Translations under genes and position numbers: made by a program | Assembly (NCBI RefSeq): GCF_004028275.1 | Contig: NZ_CP035033.1 | Span: 930,001-994,000 of the forward strand | Source: Hydrogenovibrio thermophilus | Lineage (GTDB): Bacteria > Pseudomonadota > Gammaproteobacteria > Thiomicrospirales > Thiomicrospiraceae | DNA: 64,000 nt | Direction of reading: 5' to 3' | Shown here: positions 9,259-18,022 of the stretch, in pieces | How positions within the stretch are numbered: the first letter of the stretch is position 1 | Layout of the letters: the number at the start of each line of letters is the position of its first letter | Notes under the pieces: model-generated | Database searches by the model: none | What the model saw: only the letters and a program-made list of their open reading frames with translations | What the model was told of the DNA's origin: nothing

Positions 9259-11025
9259 ATGAAACAAGCGATTCTGAATCAGATAAAAGACCGATTGGTA
9301 TTCTGTTACGGCGATACCGTCGGACAGGAAACCTTCGAGCGTGTCAGCGAGTTGCTGGCGGGCTCGGCAGACGGTGACTTCAACGACTCGCGCTGGTCGC
9401 AGGAAGATGTGTTGCTCATCACCTATGGCGATACCTTTTTGCGTGATGGCGAAAAACCGTTGGAAACCCTGCACGATTTCTTGAAAACCCATGTCAAGAA
9501 AGCCATCAATAACGTGCATATTCTGCCGTTTTTTCCATACAGCTCCGACGACGGCTTTTCGGTCATCGATTATCAACAGGTCAACCCCGATTTAGGCGAT
9601 TGGCCGGATGTTGAAAAAATCGGTGAAGACTATCATCTGATGTTCGATTTCGTCGTCAACCATATTTCGCGTGAAAGCCTTTGGTTCACTCATTACAAGG
9701 CGGATAACCCACCGTACAACAAATTCTTCATTGAAATGAAAGGCGACGAGGACGTGTCTCAGGTCACACGCCCAAGAAACACGCCTCTGTTGGTTCCGGC
9801 TTATACCCACCATGGGCGAACGCTGGTGTGGGCGACCTTCAGCGCCGATCAGATCGATTTGAATTTCAAGAATCCCGATGTCTTGATCAAGATGTTGGAA
9901 GTGCTGTTGTTGTATTTGCAAAAGGGCGCGCGCATCATCCGACTGGATGCCATCGCCTTTTTGTGGAAGGAACTGGGCACCAAGTGTATCCACTTGCCGC
10001 AAACCCATGAGATGGTGAAGTTGTTCCGGGACGTGATGAGTTTCGTCAAACCGGAAAGCATTTTGTTGACCGAAACCAATGTGCCGCATGCCGAAAACCT
10101 GTCGTATTTCGGCCATCAGGACGAGGCGCACATGGTGTATCAGTTCGCGTTGGCACCGTTGGTGTTGCACGCCTTACACCGTGGCGAAGGGAATTATCTG
10201 ACCGATTGGGCCATGTCGTTGGAACCGCCTCCGAAAGGCTGTACTTTCCTGAACTTCACCGCTTCGCACGACGGCATTGGGGTGCGTCCGGTGGAAGGCA
10301 TTCTGCCCGAGCGTGAGGTGGAGGATTTAATCACCAGTATGCACCGTTTAGGCGGTTTCGTAACCACCAAGTCCAATCCGGACGGTTCGGAAAGCCCTTA
10401 TGAAATCAATATCGCCTTGTTCAGTGCCTGTCGGGAGACTTATCACTCCAACGGGCCGGACCAATGGCAGGTGGATCGCTTCATCTGTTCCCAGAACATT
10501 ATGATGACGTTGCAAGGTATTCCGGCCTTTTACATTCACAGTCTGGTGGCGACTCCGAACGATTTGCAAGGCGTGGAGCAAACCGGGCGGACGCGTTCCA
10601 TCAACCGTCGTCGCTGGGATTACGAATATTTGCTGGCGCTGGTGGACAGCGGGCGAACCTCGAATGCCGAGGTCTTGAAACGGATTACCAATATCCTGCA
10701 ACGCCGTAAAAAACACAAGGCGTTCCACCCGGACACACCGCAGAAGGTTTTGAATCTGGGCCGCGACTTTTTCGCGCTTTGGCGGGATTCCGAGGATTTG
10801 CGTTTCCCGTTGTTGGCGATTCACAACCTGACCAACGACATCAAATTGATTAATCTCAGTGAAATTGAGGGCATGGAACGTTTTTCCTATTGGGTGAATC
10901 TCCTCGATAACGGCGGGGTGTCCAATGCCGAGACCAAATACGTTTTACAGCCGTATCAGTCGGTGTGGTTGATGCCGGAAACGGTGGACGATGTCTCGGC
11001 CTTGTGGGCACCTTATACCGATTAG
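9259..11025 (+). CDS. GH13_18 sugar phosphorylase, probable glucosylglycerate phosphorylase
   Basis: Member of the sucrose-phosphorylase-like GH13 subfamily 18 (588 residues). The catalytic elements are visible: nucleophile Asp in IIRLDAIAFLWK, acid/base Glu in ILLTETNVPH, and the third acidic residue in NFTASHDGIGVRP. Enzymes of this subfamily split sucrose, sucrose-6-phosphate, glucosylglycerol or glucosylglycerate with phosphate. The neighbours (GpgS-like synthase, HAD phosphatase, glycerate kinase) point to glucosylglycerate, yielding glucose 1-phosphate and glycerate. That substrate choice is an inference from context. Confidence 0.85.
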   Translation: MKQAILNQIKDRLVFCYGDTVGQETFERVSELLAGSADGDFNDSRWSQEDVLLITYGDTFLRDGEKPLETLHDFLKTHVKKAINNVHILPFFPYSSDDGFSVIDYQQVNPDLGDWPDVEKIGEDYHLMFDFVVNHISRESLWFTHYKADNPPYNKFFIEMKGDEDVSQVTRPRNTPLLVPAYTHHGRTLVWATFSADQIDLNFKNPDVLIKMLEVLLLYLQKGARIIRLDAIAFLWKELGTKCIHLPQTHEMVKLFRDVMSFVKPESILLTETNVPHAENLSYFGHQDEAHMVYQFALAPLVLHALHRGEGNYLTDWAMSLEPPPKGCTFLNFTASHDGIGVRPVEGILPEREVEDLITSMHRLGGFVTTKSNPDGSESPYEINIALFSACRETYHSNGPDQWQVDRFICSQNIMMTLQGIPAFYIHSLVATPNDLQGVEQTGRTRSINRRRWDYEYLLALVDSGRTSNAEVLKRITNILQRRKKHKAFHPDTPQKVLNLGRDFFALWRDSEDLRFPLLAIHNLTNDIKLINLSEIEGMERFSYWVNLLDNGGVSNAETKYVLQPYQSVWLMPETVDDVSALWAPYTD

Positions 11026-11043
11026 GCCGATTAGAGAAACTCG

Positions 11044-11081
11044 TCAGGCCTGGCCGGAATGTGGTTTTTGACCAGGCCTGG
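11044..11081. repeat. CCAGGCCTGG palindrome pair (one exact, one variant)
   Basis: A one-mismatch copy (TCAGGCCTGG, 11044-11053) and an exact copy (11072-11081) lie 28 bases apart in the intergenic gap after the phosphorylase gene. As both are nearly self-complementary they can also pair with each other. The second is followed by GCGTTTTC and may end transcription. Confidence 0.8.
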
Positions 11082-11092
11082 GCGTTTTCATT

Positions 11093-11109
11093 GTTTGACG
11101 GCGTCAAAC
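11093..11109. promoter_or_regulatory. Perfect 8-bp inverted repeat, possible operator
   Basis: GTTTGACG and CGTCAAAC flank a single G, about 50 bases before the ATP-grasp start. It has the size of a dimeric regulator site but no T-run for a terminator. No regulator gene lies next to it. Confidence 0.35.
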
Positions 11110-11160
11110 GAAGTTGCACTTAAACGACTCGCATTTAAATGAAGAAGGTGGATAGAACAG

Positions 11161-12612
11161 ATGAATAAACCGCTTTTGAACTACCCGATCAACAGTTTCT
11201 ACGATGAAACCATGGAAGCGCCGGATACCCCGCGCGCTTGCGCCCGTCAGTTCATTGATCAATTGCAGGATTACAGCATCAAGGATTTTGTGGAGTTGCA
11301 GAGCAACGCCAACACCACCATTGCGGAAATGGGCATTTCCTTCACCGTCTACAGCGACAAGGGCAATATCGACCGCCTTTGGCCGTTTGACGTCTTCCCG
11401 CGCATCATCGATGCCGATGAATGGGAAACGGTGTCCAAGGGTCTGAAGCAACGTTTGACTGCCTTGAATATGTTCATCGAAGACTTGTATAACGACCAAC
11501 GCATCATTAAAGCGGGCATCGTGCCGGAAGAAGTGGTGTTGTCCTCTAAGGATTACCGCCCGGAGTGCAAAGGCATGAAGCTCAAACATGGCGCCTGGGC
11601 GAGCATTTGCGGCTCCGATCTGGTGCGCGGTGGCGACGGCACCATTTATGTGTTGGAAGATAACTTGCGGGTGCCGTCCGGCGTGTCTTACATGCTGGAA
11701 AACCGGGCGGTGATGAAGCAGGTGATGCCGGAAGTCTTTCATGACATCAACATCATGCCGATTGACCATTACCCGACCAATCTGTTGTCGATGTTGAGTT
11801 CATTGTCGCCGAACGAGTCGCCGATTCCGGAAGTGGTGGTGTTGACGCCGGGCATTTTCAATTCCGCTTATTACGAACACGCTTATCTGGCCCACGAAAT
11901 GGGCGCGGAGCTGGTGGAAGGCAGCGATTTGGTGGTGTTGGAAGACGACTGTGTTTACATGAAAAACATCGACGGCTTGAAAAAAGTCGATGTGATTTAT
12001 CGCCGTATCGACGACGCCTTCATCGACCCGGAAGTGTTCCGTGAAGATTCCGCTTTGGGCGTGCGCGGTTTGATGCGCGCCTGGAAAGCCGGAAACGTCG
12101 CCATCGCCAATGCACCGGGTTGTGGCGTGGCGGACGACAAGGTGGTGTATTCCTACGTGCCGGACATCATTCGTTTCTATCTGGACGAGGAACCGCTGGT
12201 GCAGAACGTTCCCAGCTATCTGTGCAGTGTGGAAAAAGACAGACAATATGTGCTGGAGCACTTGAATGAGTTGGTGGTCAAACCGGCCAACGAATCCGGC
12301 GGTTACGGGTTGTTGATTGGGCCGAAAGCGTCGGAAGAAGAAATCGAACAATTCCGCCAACTGATTCAGGAAAATCCGCGCAATTACATCGCTCAACCGA
12401 CCTTGAGTCTGTCGACGGTACCGACCTTGTGCGATGATGCGGTGGAACCGCGTCATGTCGATTTACGACCGTTCATCTTGCAAGGACAGAAAAGTTATGT
12501 GACGGCCGGCGGCTTGACGCGTGTGGCGTTGACCAAAGGGTCGTTGGTGGTGAATTCTTCCCAAGGTGGCGGCAGTAAAGACACCTGGATTGTCAAATCG
12601 GAGGAAGGCTAA
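11161..12612 (+). CDS. Circularly permuted type 2 ATP-grasp protein
   Basis: A 483-residue protein of the family formerly DUF404/DUF407, predicted carboxylate-amine ligases with a permuted ATP-grasp fold. Visible family motifs include ISFTVYSDKGNIDRLWPFD near the N-terminus, ICGSDLVRGGDGTIYVLEDN with VPSGVSYMLENR, VDVIYRRIDDAFIDP, and the C-terminal VKPANESGGYGLLIGP nucleotide-binding loop and HVDLRPFIL. Its stop codon abuts the start of an alpha-E gene, the usual partner. These pairs are predicted to make or attach small peptides; the product is not known. It sits downstream of the glucosylglycerate genes after a 135-base gap. Confidence 0.93.
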   Translation: MNKPLLNYPINSFYDETMEAPDTPRACARQFIDQLQDYSIKDFVELQSNANTTIAEMGISFTVYSDKGNIDRLWPFDVFPRIIDADEWETVSKGLKQRLTALNMFIEDLYNDQRIIKAGIVPEEVVLSSKDYRPECKGMKLKHGAWASICGSDLVRGGDGTIYVLEDNLRVPSGVSYMLENRAVMKQVMPEVFHDINIMPIDHYPTNLLSMLSSLSPNESPIPEVVVLTPGIFNSAYYEHAYLAHEMGAELVEGSDLVVLEDDCVYMKNIDGLKKVDVIYRRIDDAFIDPEVFREDSALGVRGLMRAWKAGNVAIANAPGCGVADDKVVYSYVPDIIRFYLDEEPLVQNVPSYLCSVEKDRQYVLEHLNELVVKPANESGGYGLLIGPKASEEEIEQFRQLIQENPRNYIAQPTLSLSTVPTLCDDAVEPRHVDLRPFILQGQKSYVTAGGLTRVALTKGSLVVNSSQGGGSKDTWIVKSEEG

Positions 12613-13554
12613 ATGTTGTCGAGAGTAGCGGAAAGAGTTTATTGGTCGGCGCGTTACATTGAGCGTGTCGAAAACACTGCGCGCTTGGCGCGAGTCCATT
12701 CCCAATTGATGTTCGACTTGCCCAAAGCGGTGAAGTTGAACTGGTACACGCTGGTGCAGATCACCAGCAACGAAGCCTATTTTGAAGAAAATTACGACGG
12801 GCGTAACGAAAAAAATTGCATGACCATGCTGCTCAGCGACCGGAATAATCCGACCTCGTTGATTTCATCGCTTTGGTGGGCGCGGGAAAATATGCGCACC
12901 ACCCGTGACATTCTGCCGCGTGAAGCCTGGATTCACATCAATGAACTGTATTTGATGGTGAAGGAAAACCAGGAAGATTTTCAGTCCCGCAGCAAGCGTA
13001 ATCAACTGTTGGCGAAAATCATCAAAGCCTGCCAGGCCTGGTCGGGGATGATGTCCAGCACCATGAGCCAGAACACCACTTATCGGTTCCTGAAACTGGG
13101 TATGGGCATTGAACGGGCGGACATGACCACGCGGATGTTGGATGTCGGTGGCTTTTTCGTGGCGCAGGCCAGCGACGAAACCGAAGAGCAACCTTACGAC
13201 AGCATTCTATGGGCGAACCTGTTGAAATCGGTCAGCGCTTATTTCATGTATCGTCAAAAGGTGCAGGTGGACATTCGGGGGCAGCAGGTGGTGGACTTTT
13301 TGATTCACGACCCGGAGTTCGCCCGTTCGGTGAACTATTGCATCGACATGGTTAAAGGCATTGTCGACAAGCTGCCGAACACCGACGGCTTGATTGCGGA
13401 CTTGGAGGCGCTGGAAGCTTTTACCCGTGAAAACGAATCCTTTGAAGTCGGTTCGATGGCCTTACACGATTATCTGGATGCAGTACAATTGAAGCTTTCG
13501 TCCATTCACACGAAATTCTATGAGATTTGGTTCAACCCTAAAGAAGTCGCTTAG
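12613..13554 (+). CDS. Alpha-E domain protein (DUF403)
   Basis: All-helical protein of about 313 residues starting MLSRVAERVYWSARYIERVENTAR-like, the hallmark of the alpha-E family, with the following WWARENMRTTRDILP segment typical of it. Alpha-E proteins accompany permuted ATP-grasps, and the start here directly follows the stop of that gene. They are thought to act together in peptide synthesis or modification; no catalytic residues are identified in the family. One exact CCAGGCCTGG copy lies inside the coding sequence (13032-13041), read as Gln-Ala-Trp. Confidence 0.93.
   Translation: MLSRVAERVYWSARYIERVENTARLARVHSQLMFDLPKAVKLNWYTLVQITSNEAYFEENYDGRNEKNCMTMLLSDRNNPTSLISSLWWARENMRTTRDILPREAWIHINELYLMVKENQEDFQSRSKRNQLLAKIIKACQAWSGMMSSTMSQNTTYRFLKLGMGIERADMTTRMLDVGGFFVAQASDETEEQPYDSILWANLLKSVSAYFMYRQKVQVDIRGQQVVDFLIHDPEFARSVNYCIDMVKGIVDKLPNTDGLIADLEALEAFTRENESFEVGSMALHDYLDAVQLKLSSIHTKFYEIWFNPKEVA
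13032..13041. repeat. CCAGGCCTGG palindrome inside the alpha-E gene
   Basis: Exact copy, read in frame as part of CQAWSG. Confidence 0.85.
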
Positions 13555-13590
13555 AATCGTGCGCCCCGATAAGGATTTGGAAGCAATTTA

Positions 13591-14691
13591 ATGAAACGCA
13601 TGTTTTGCAAATGCGGGCAGGAGATATTTTTCGATAATCTCTACTGCGCCGCTTGCGGTCGTGATTTGGCCTATGACCCGACCATCGGCACCATGTGGAG
13701 TGGTGAAGTACGGAGCGATTCGCGCTTTTACCCGCACACCACCAATGGTACCAAGTTGCCGAGTTTTAAGATTTGCAATCACCGCTATTCGGTGGTGAAT
13801 TGCAATTGGCTCATCAGTCCGGAAGACGAAGGCAGTTGTCAGTGTGTGTCCTGTCGCACCACGCGGACGATTCCGGATTTGAGTTTGCCGAAAAATCCCA
13901 AGCGCTGGCGTATTCTGGAAAGAGCCAAGCGGCAATTGATGTACACCTTATTGGATTTGAAGTTGGTGGACCCGCAAGGCGCACCGGGGCATAACGTCTT
14001 GCGCTTCGACTTTCTGGAAGATCAACGCAGTAACCCGAATGTCGCGCTGGAACATGTGTTGACCGGCCACAGCAATGGATTGATTACCTTGAATGTCGCG
14101 GAAGCCGATGAAGGCTTTTTGCATGTGATGAAAGAACAGATGGGTGAACGCTATCGCACTTTGCTGGGGCACTTTCGTCATGAGGTCGCGCATTATTTCT
14201 GGCATGAAATCATTGAACAGGAAGGGCTGTTGGAGGCCTTTCGGGAAGTGTTCGGCGATGAACGCGCCGATTACGACGAATCCCTCAAAGCCTATTATGA
14301 AAAAGGATCGGTGTCGCACTGGAAAAGCCGTTACATCACCCCTTATGCCAGCAGTCACCCGCATGAAGACTGGGCGGAAACCTGGGCGCATTATCTGCAC
14401 ATGGTGGATACGCTGGAAACCGCGGTCAGTTATAGCCTGAGTGTGTATGAACCACGCCGCAACGATTTCGACGATTGGTTCAGCGAATGGAAACGGGTGT
14501 CGCAGGTGATGAACGCTCTGAACCGCAGCATGGGGCTGGCCGATCCGTATCCGTTTATTTTATCGCCGGTGGTACAAGGCAAACTCCGTTTCATCGATGA
14601 AGTGGTGGACGCTCATTTTTACAGACAATCGTTAGAGGAGAATGCTCGTGAAAACCAAACCAGTCGACAACATTCGCTGGACGGGATCTAA
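13591..14691 (+). CDS. Zinc-ribbon putative zinc-dependent metallopeptidase
   Basis: The N-terminus has a zinc ribbon (CKCGQ...CAACG) and a second Cys cluster (CQCVSC near residue 88). The catalytic motif HEVAHYFWHE near residue 205 is an HExxH zinc-peptidase signature, and the family-typical HPHEDWAETWAHYLHMVDT segment lies downstream. This family, previously a domain of unknown function, often accompanies permuted ATP-grasp and alpha-E genes, as here, and might process the ligase product or an imported peptide. Cytoplasmic by the absence of a signal sequence. Substrate unknown. Confidence 0.87.
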   Translation: MKRMFCKCGQEIFFDNLYCAACGRDLAYDPTIGTMWSGEVRSDSRFYPHTTNGTKLPSFKICNHRYSVVNCNWLISPEDEGSCQCVSCRTTRTIPDLSLPKNPKRWRILERAKRQLMYTLLDLKLVDPQGAPGHNVLRFDFLEDQRSNPNVALEHVLTGHSNGLITLNVAEADEGFLHVMKEQMGERYRTLLGHFRHEVAHYFWHEIIEQEGLLEAFREVFGDERADYDESLKAYYEKGSVSHWKSRYITPYASSHPHEDWAETWAHYLHMVDTLETAVSYSLSVYEPRRNDFDDWFSEWKRVSQVMNALNRSMGLADPYPFILSPVVQGKLRFIDEVVDAHFYRQSLEENARENQTSRQHSLDGI

Positions 14692-14694
14692 GCT

Positions 14695-15840
14695 GTGAAG
14701 ACCGTTCTCGTTGCGCCCGATTCGTTTAAAGGCTCCTTATCCGCGGTGGACTTCTGCCGCATCGTCGAACGCGCCGGCCAGGGGGTGGCCGATGGCCTGA
14801 ATTTCATTTCCCGCCCCATGTCCGACGGCGGGGAAGGCTTTGTCGAATCCATCACCTTTGCCGGGTTGGCCGAATCGCATGAAGTGATTGTACAAGACCC
14901 GTTAGGCCGCCCGGTGGCCGCCAAATTCGGTTGGCAACCGGACTCAAAAACCGCCATTGTCGAGATGGCACAGGCATCCGGGTTGCCGAGATTGGCGGAA
15001 CACGAGTTGAACCCGATGGCGGCCTCCACTTACGGCACCGGCCAGGTCTTGGCGGCGGCGATTCGACTGGGCGCGGAAAAAATTATTCTCGGGTTGGGCG
15101 GCAGTGCCACCAATGACGGCGGGGCCGGCGCTTTACAGGCGCTGGGGTTTGATTTCCGAAATGCACAGGGCGACTCGCTGGCGTTCGGTGGCGGGGCTTT
15201 GGTCGAGCTGGACCATATTGAACGAAATGCGCCAGGCCTGGTGAAAACGGATTTAAATCAGATTGAATGGGTCATTGCTTGCGACGTGTCCAACCCATTG
15301 TTGGGCGAGCAGGGGGCGACAGCGGTGTTTGGGCCGCAAAAAGGCGTGGATGAAACCACCGCACCGATTTTGGAAGCCGGGTTGAAACAGTTGGCTAAAG
15401 TGATTGAAGCCGACTGGGGCAAACGCATCGAGCATTTGCTGGGTGCCGGTGCGGCCGGCGGAATGGCCGGAACCTTTGTCGGTTTGCTGGATGCTCGTTT
15501 GGCGTCTGGCTTCGATTTACTGGCGGAACTGCTGTCTTTGAATGAAGTCCTTCGGGACGGCGATGTGCATCTGGTGATTACCGGCGAAGGCAAAATGGAC
15601 GAGCAAACCCGCTTCGGAAAATTGCCGAACCGTATCGCCGAACTGGCCGGGGATTATGATATTCCAACCGTGGGTCTCTGCGGCAAATTGGAAGCCACGA
15701 CACAGGACTTACCGGCGTTTTTCGAACTGCGCTCCATTCACGAACTGGCCCCATCTGACGCCGATTTGCTAACTTTACTGCGCTTGTCGGCACAGAATTT
15801 GGAAACCACCATTCACACCCATCTGAAAAACTGGTTGTAA
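14695..15840 (+). CDS. Glycerate kinase (type 1, GarK/GlxK family)
   Basis: Phosphorylates D-glycerate with ATP, giving 2- or 3-phosphoglycerate. The family start APDSFKGSLSAVDFC, the MSDGGEGFVE motif, LGLGGSATNDGGAG, and the VITGEGKMDEQT segment are all present, and 381 residues is the normal length. GTG start three bases after the peptidase stop. With the upstream phosphorylase it would complete recycling of glucosylglycerate into glycolysis. An exact CCAGGCCTGG lies in frame at 15232-15241 (PGLV). Confidence 0.92.
   Translation: MKTVLVAPDSFKGSLSAVDFCRIVERAGQGVADGLNFISRPMSDGGEGFVESITFAGLAESHEVIVQDPLGRPVAAKFGWQPDSKTAIVEMAQASGLPRLAEHELNPMAASTYGTGQVLAAAIRLGAEKIILGLGGSATNDGGAGALQALGFDFRNAQGDSLAFGGGALVELDHIERNAPGLVKTDLNQIEWVIACDVSNPLLGEQGATAVFGPQKGVDETTAPILEAGLKQLAKVIEADWGKRIEHLLGAGAAGGMAGTFVGLLDARLASGFDLLAELLSLNEVLRDGDVHLVITGEGKMDEQTRFGKLPNRIAELAGDYDIPTVGLCGKLEATTQDLPAFFELRSIHELAPSDADLLTLLRLSAQNLETTIHTHLKNWL
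15232..15241. repeat. CCAGGCCTGG palindrome inside the glycerate kinase gene
   Basis: Exact copy, in frame as Pro-Gly-Leu, followed by TGAAAA as at 35311 and 57457. Confidence 0.85.
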
Positions 15841-15933
15841 GGGCTTATCTAACTACGTTTTTTCGTCCAGTTGGCATTCGGATTATTCGCCGGATGCGGC
15901 TGGTTTTTCTATTTTTATCTTTGTGCGTTTGCT

Positions 15934-15967
15934 GTTAACCCATCGTTAACCCGAGTTGTTCTATACT
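15934..15967 (+). promoter_or_regulatory. Direct-repeat regulator box and -10 of the efflux/TCS operon
   Basis: Two copies of GTTAACCC start at 15934 and 15945, an 11-base period that puts them on the same helix face, as in OmpR/PhoB-family sites. TATACT at 15962-15967 fits a -10, so the repeats cover the -35 region. Likely bound by the response regulator encoded just downstream. Confidence 0.5.
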
Positions 15968-15976
15968 ATCTGAAAA

Positions 15977-15994
15977 ACGGCCAGGCCTGGCCGT
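15977..15994. repeat. 18-bp perfect palindrome containing CCAGGCCTGG
   Basis: ACGG and CCGT extend the exact core (15981-15990). It lies in the expected 5' leader of the response-regulator transcript, about 15 bases downstream of the putative -10, where a hairpin or bound protein could influence expression. Confidence 0.8.
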
Positions 15995-16010
15995 CAAAGC
16001 AAGGTGCCGA

Positions 16011-16703
16011 TTGAAAATGTTGCATGTGTTACTGGTGGAAGACGATTTGGATTTGGCGAATACGCTGGTGGATTATCTGGCGTTGGAGCAAATCGAGTGT
16101 GACCATATCGCCAATGGTTCGGCGGCGGAAAGCCTCATCAACGACAACCGTTACGATGCGTTGATCCTTGACGTCAATCTGCCGGGGCAAAGCGGGTTCC
16201 ACCTATGTGAAAAAGTGCGAGCCGACGGTAACGATACGCCGGTATTGATGCTGACCGCCCGTGATGCATTGCATGATAAGTTAACCGGCTTTGAGGTCGG
16301 CAGTGACGATTATTTGGTCAAACCGTTTGAAATGGCGGAACTGGTGGCCCGTATCAAAGCGTTGGCGATGCGCCGCAGCGGTCAGGCCAAGCGCTTTCAG
16401 GTCGCAGATTTGATGATGGACATTCAACAACATCAGGCGACACGGGGGGCGGTTGCTCTTCGTCTGTCGCCCACAGGCTGGAAGTTACTGGAAACCCTGA
16501 TGCGCGCCAGCCCGAAAGTGGTGTCCAAACAGGCGCTGGAGCATGCTTTGTGGGGCGATGAAGTACCGAATACCGACAGCCTGAAGGTGCATTTGCACAA
16601 ACTGCGCAAGCAGGTGGATTTACCAGGCCTGGAGCCGTTGATTCATACGGTGACGCATCATGGTGTGGTGCTCAAATCCGGCAGCGATAAGGAAACGGGA
16701 TGA
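16011..16703 (+). CDS. OmpR/PhoB-family response regulator
   Basis: Receiver domain (residues ~1-115) with the acidic pair in VEDD, the phospho-acceptor in ALILDVNLPG, TA in MLTARD and the Lys in YLVKPFE; winged-helix DNA-binding domain in the C-terminal ~95 residues (LSPTGWKLLETLM, LKVHLHKLRKQVD). It should bind DNA and regulate the downstream efflux genes with its cognate kinase, whose start overlaps its stop by four bases. TTG 16011 is best spaced from AAGG at 16001-16004; ATG 16017 is the alternative. A regulator direct repeat lies upstream. Confidence 0.93.
   Translation: MKMLHVLLVEDDLDLANTLVDYLALEQIECDHIANGSAAESLINDNRYDALILDVNLPGQSGFHLCEKVRADGNDTPVLMLTARDALHDKLTGFEVGSDDYLVKPFEMAELVARIKALAMRRSGQAKRFQVADLMMDIQQHQATRGAVALRLSPTGWKLLETLMRASPKVVSKQALEHALWGDEVPNTDSLKVHLHKLRKQVDLPGLEPLIHTVTHHGVVLKSGSDKETG
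16623..16632. repeat. CCAGGCCTGG palindrome inside the response regulator gene
   Basis: Exact copy, in frame as Pro-Gly-Leu. Confidence 0.85.
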
Positions 16704-18022
16704 AAGGCTTTAACCTCAGTTTGAAATATTATCTGGCCGGCACCGTCCTACTGATTGGTGTCGGGCTGGTGGTCGGGTACACCTTTTTGGCCGGTTCCTT
16801 TTTCCGTGAAGGCATCGATACCTATATCGTCAGTCAAATGGACGGCGTGGCCAAAAATTATCGCCAGCAACCGGCATTGTTTGAACAATCCCCACTGGAT
16901 GACCTGTTTTATGTGTCATCCGATTGGCAGGCCTTGCCCGGCGAATTTCAGCGGTCGTTTTCCGCCAAAGACATCGAATCCAATCGTTTGTATAAACACA
17001 AAATCGTCTCTGAAGAGCGTGCATCACGCCGTATTCTGTTCTTATTGAAAGCCACGAATGGTGACCAGCTTCCGGTGTATGTCGGCAAATCCATGAAGCC
17101 GTCGGAAGTCCCGCAAATCGGTCGTCAAAAGGCCGGTCGTTCCTTTACGTTTTTGCACGTGACCGGGGGCGTGATTCTGGTTGGGTTGATTGTTGTACTG
17201 TTTTTGTTGTTGAAATCGTTGGGACGTCCCATTGAACGGTTGGGGCAATGGGCAAGGTCGGTGTCGCCGGAAACCGTCAAGGAGCCCCTGCCGGATTTCC
17301 GTTACCGCGAACTCAATCAATTGGCGACGCTGATTCAGCAAGGCCTGCAACAAACGCACGCTACCCTGGAAAGGGAACAACAATTTTTGAATTACGCCAG
17401 CCATGAACTGCGCACGCCGATTTCGGTGATGCGCAATAACATCGAGTTACTCTACCGAATGGACAATGAGCGGTCGGAAGCCGAAACCCGTGTGCTGAAC
17501 CGATTGTACCGCGCCGGTTTGACGATGACCGATTTGATCGACACCTTGCTGTGGTTGAGTCGTGAAGAAGTTGAAGCCATTCCGGTGGCGAAAGTCCACT
17601 TGGATAACGAGGTGATGGAAGCGGTCAACAGTTTGCGCTATTTGACGGAAGGCAAACCGGTGACGCTTCATGTCGACACCGAACCTTTCGTCGGACGCTG
17701 GGCAAAAGTGCCCTGTCAGATTGTTTTGACGAATATGGTTCGCAACGCTTTCCAACACAGTTGGGAAGGTGGGGTGACCATTCGCCAAACGCAAGCCATG
17801 GTCGAAATTCGTAATCGGCTGGTGGAAGCGGAAGACGGTCGAGAACCGGCTGAACTGGGCTTTGGTCTGGGGCTTTTCTTGATTGAAAAATTGTGCCGAC
17901 AATTTGGTTGGGGCTTGCAGACGACCATGGTCGATGGCGAGCATGTGACGCGAGTCGACTTTGAATCGTCTGCCCTTAAAGAATCGGAATGGCCAAACAG
18001 TTCATCAGAGGATACAGCATGA
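16700..18022 (+). CDS. Sensor histidine kinase
   Basis: Membrane kinase with helices near residues 10-32 and 152-175 and a periplasmic sensor of about 120 residues between them. The H box is SHELRTPISVM, the N box NMVRNAFQHS and the G box GFGLGLFLIEK, so phosphotransfer should work. It pairs with the overlapping upstream response regulator. Its stop overlaps the start of the lipoprotein gene that follows, tying sensing to the efflux pump. The signal is not evident; a compound exported by the pump is a reasonable guess. Confidence 0.93.
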   Translation: MKGFNLSLKYYLAGTVLLIGVGLVVGYTFLAGSFFREGIDTYIVSQMDGVAKNYRQQPALFEQSPLDDLFYVSSDWQALPGEFQRSFSAKDIESNRLYKHKIVSEERASRRILFLLKATNGDQLPVYVGKSMKPSEVPQIGRQKAGRSFTFLHVTGGVILVGLIVVLFLLLKSLGRPIERLGQWARSVSPETVKEPLPDFRYRELNQLATLIQQGLQQTHATLEREQQFLNYASHELRTPISVMRNNIELLYRMDNERSEAETRVLNRLYRAGLTMTDLIDTLLWLSREEVEAIPVAKVHLDNEVMEAVNSLRYLTEGKPVTLHVDTEPFVGRWAKVPCQIVLTNMVRNAFQHSWEGGVTIRQTQAMVEIRNRLVEAEDGREPAELGFGLGLFLIEKLCRQFGWGLQTTMVDGEHVTRVDFESSALKESEWPNSSSEDTA

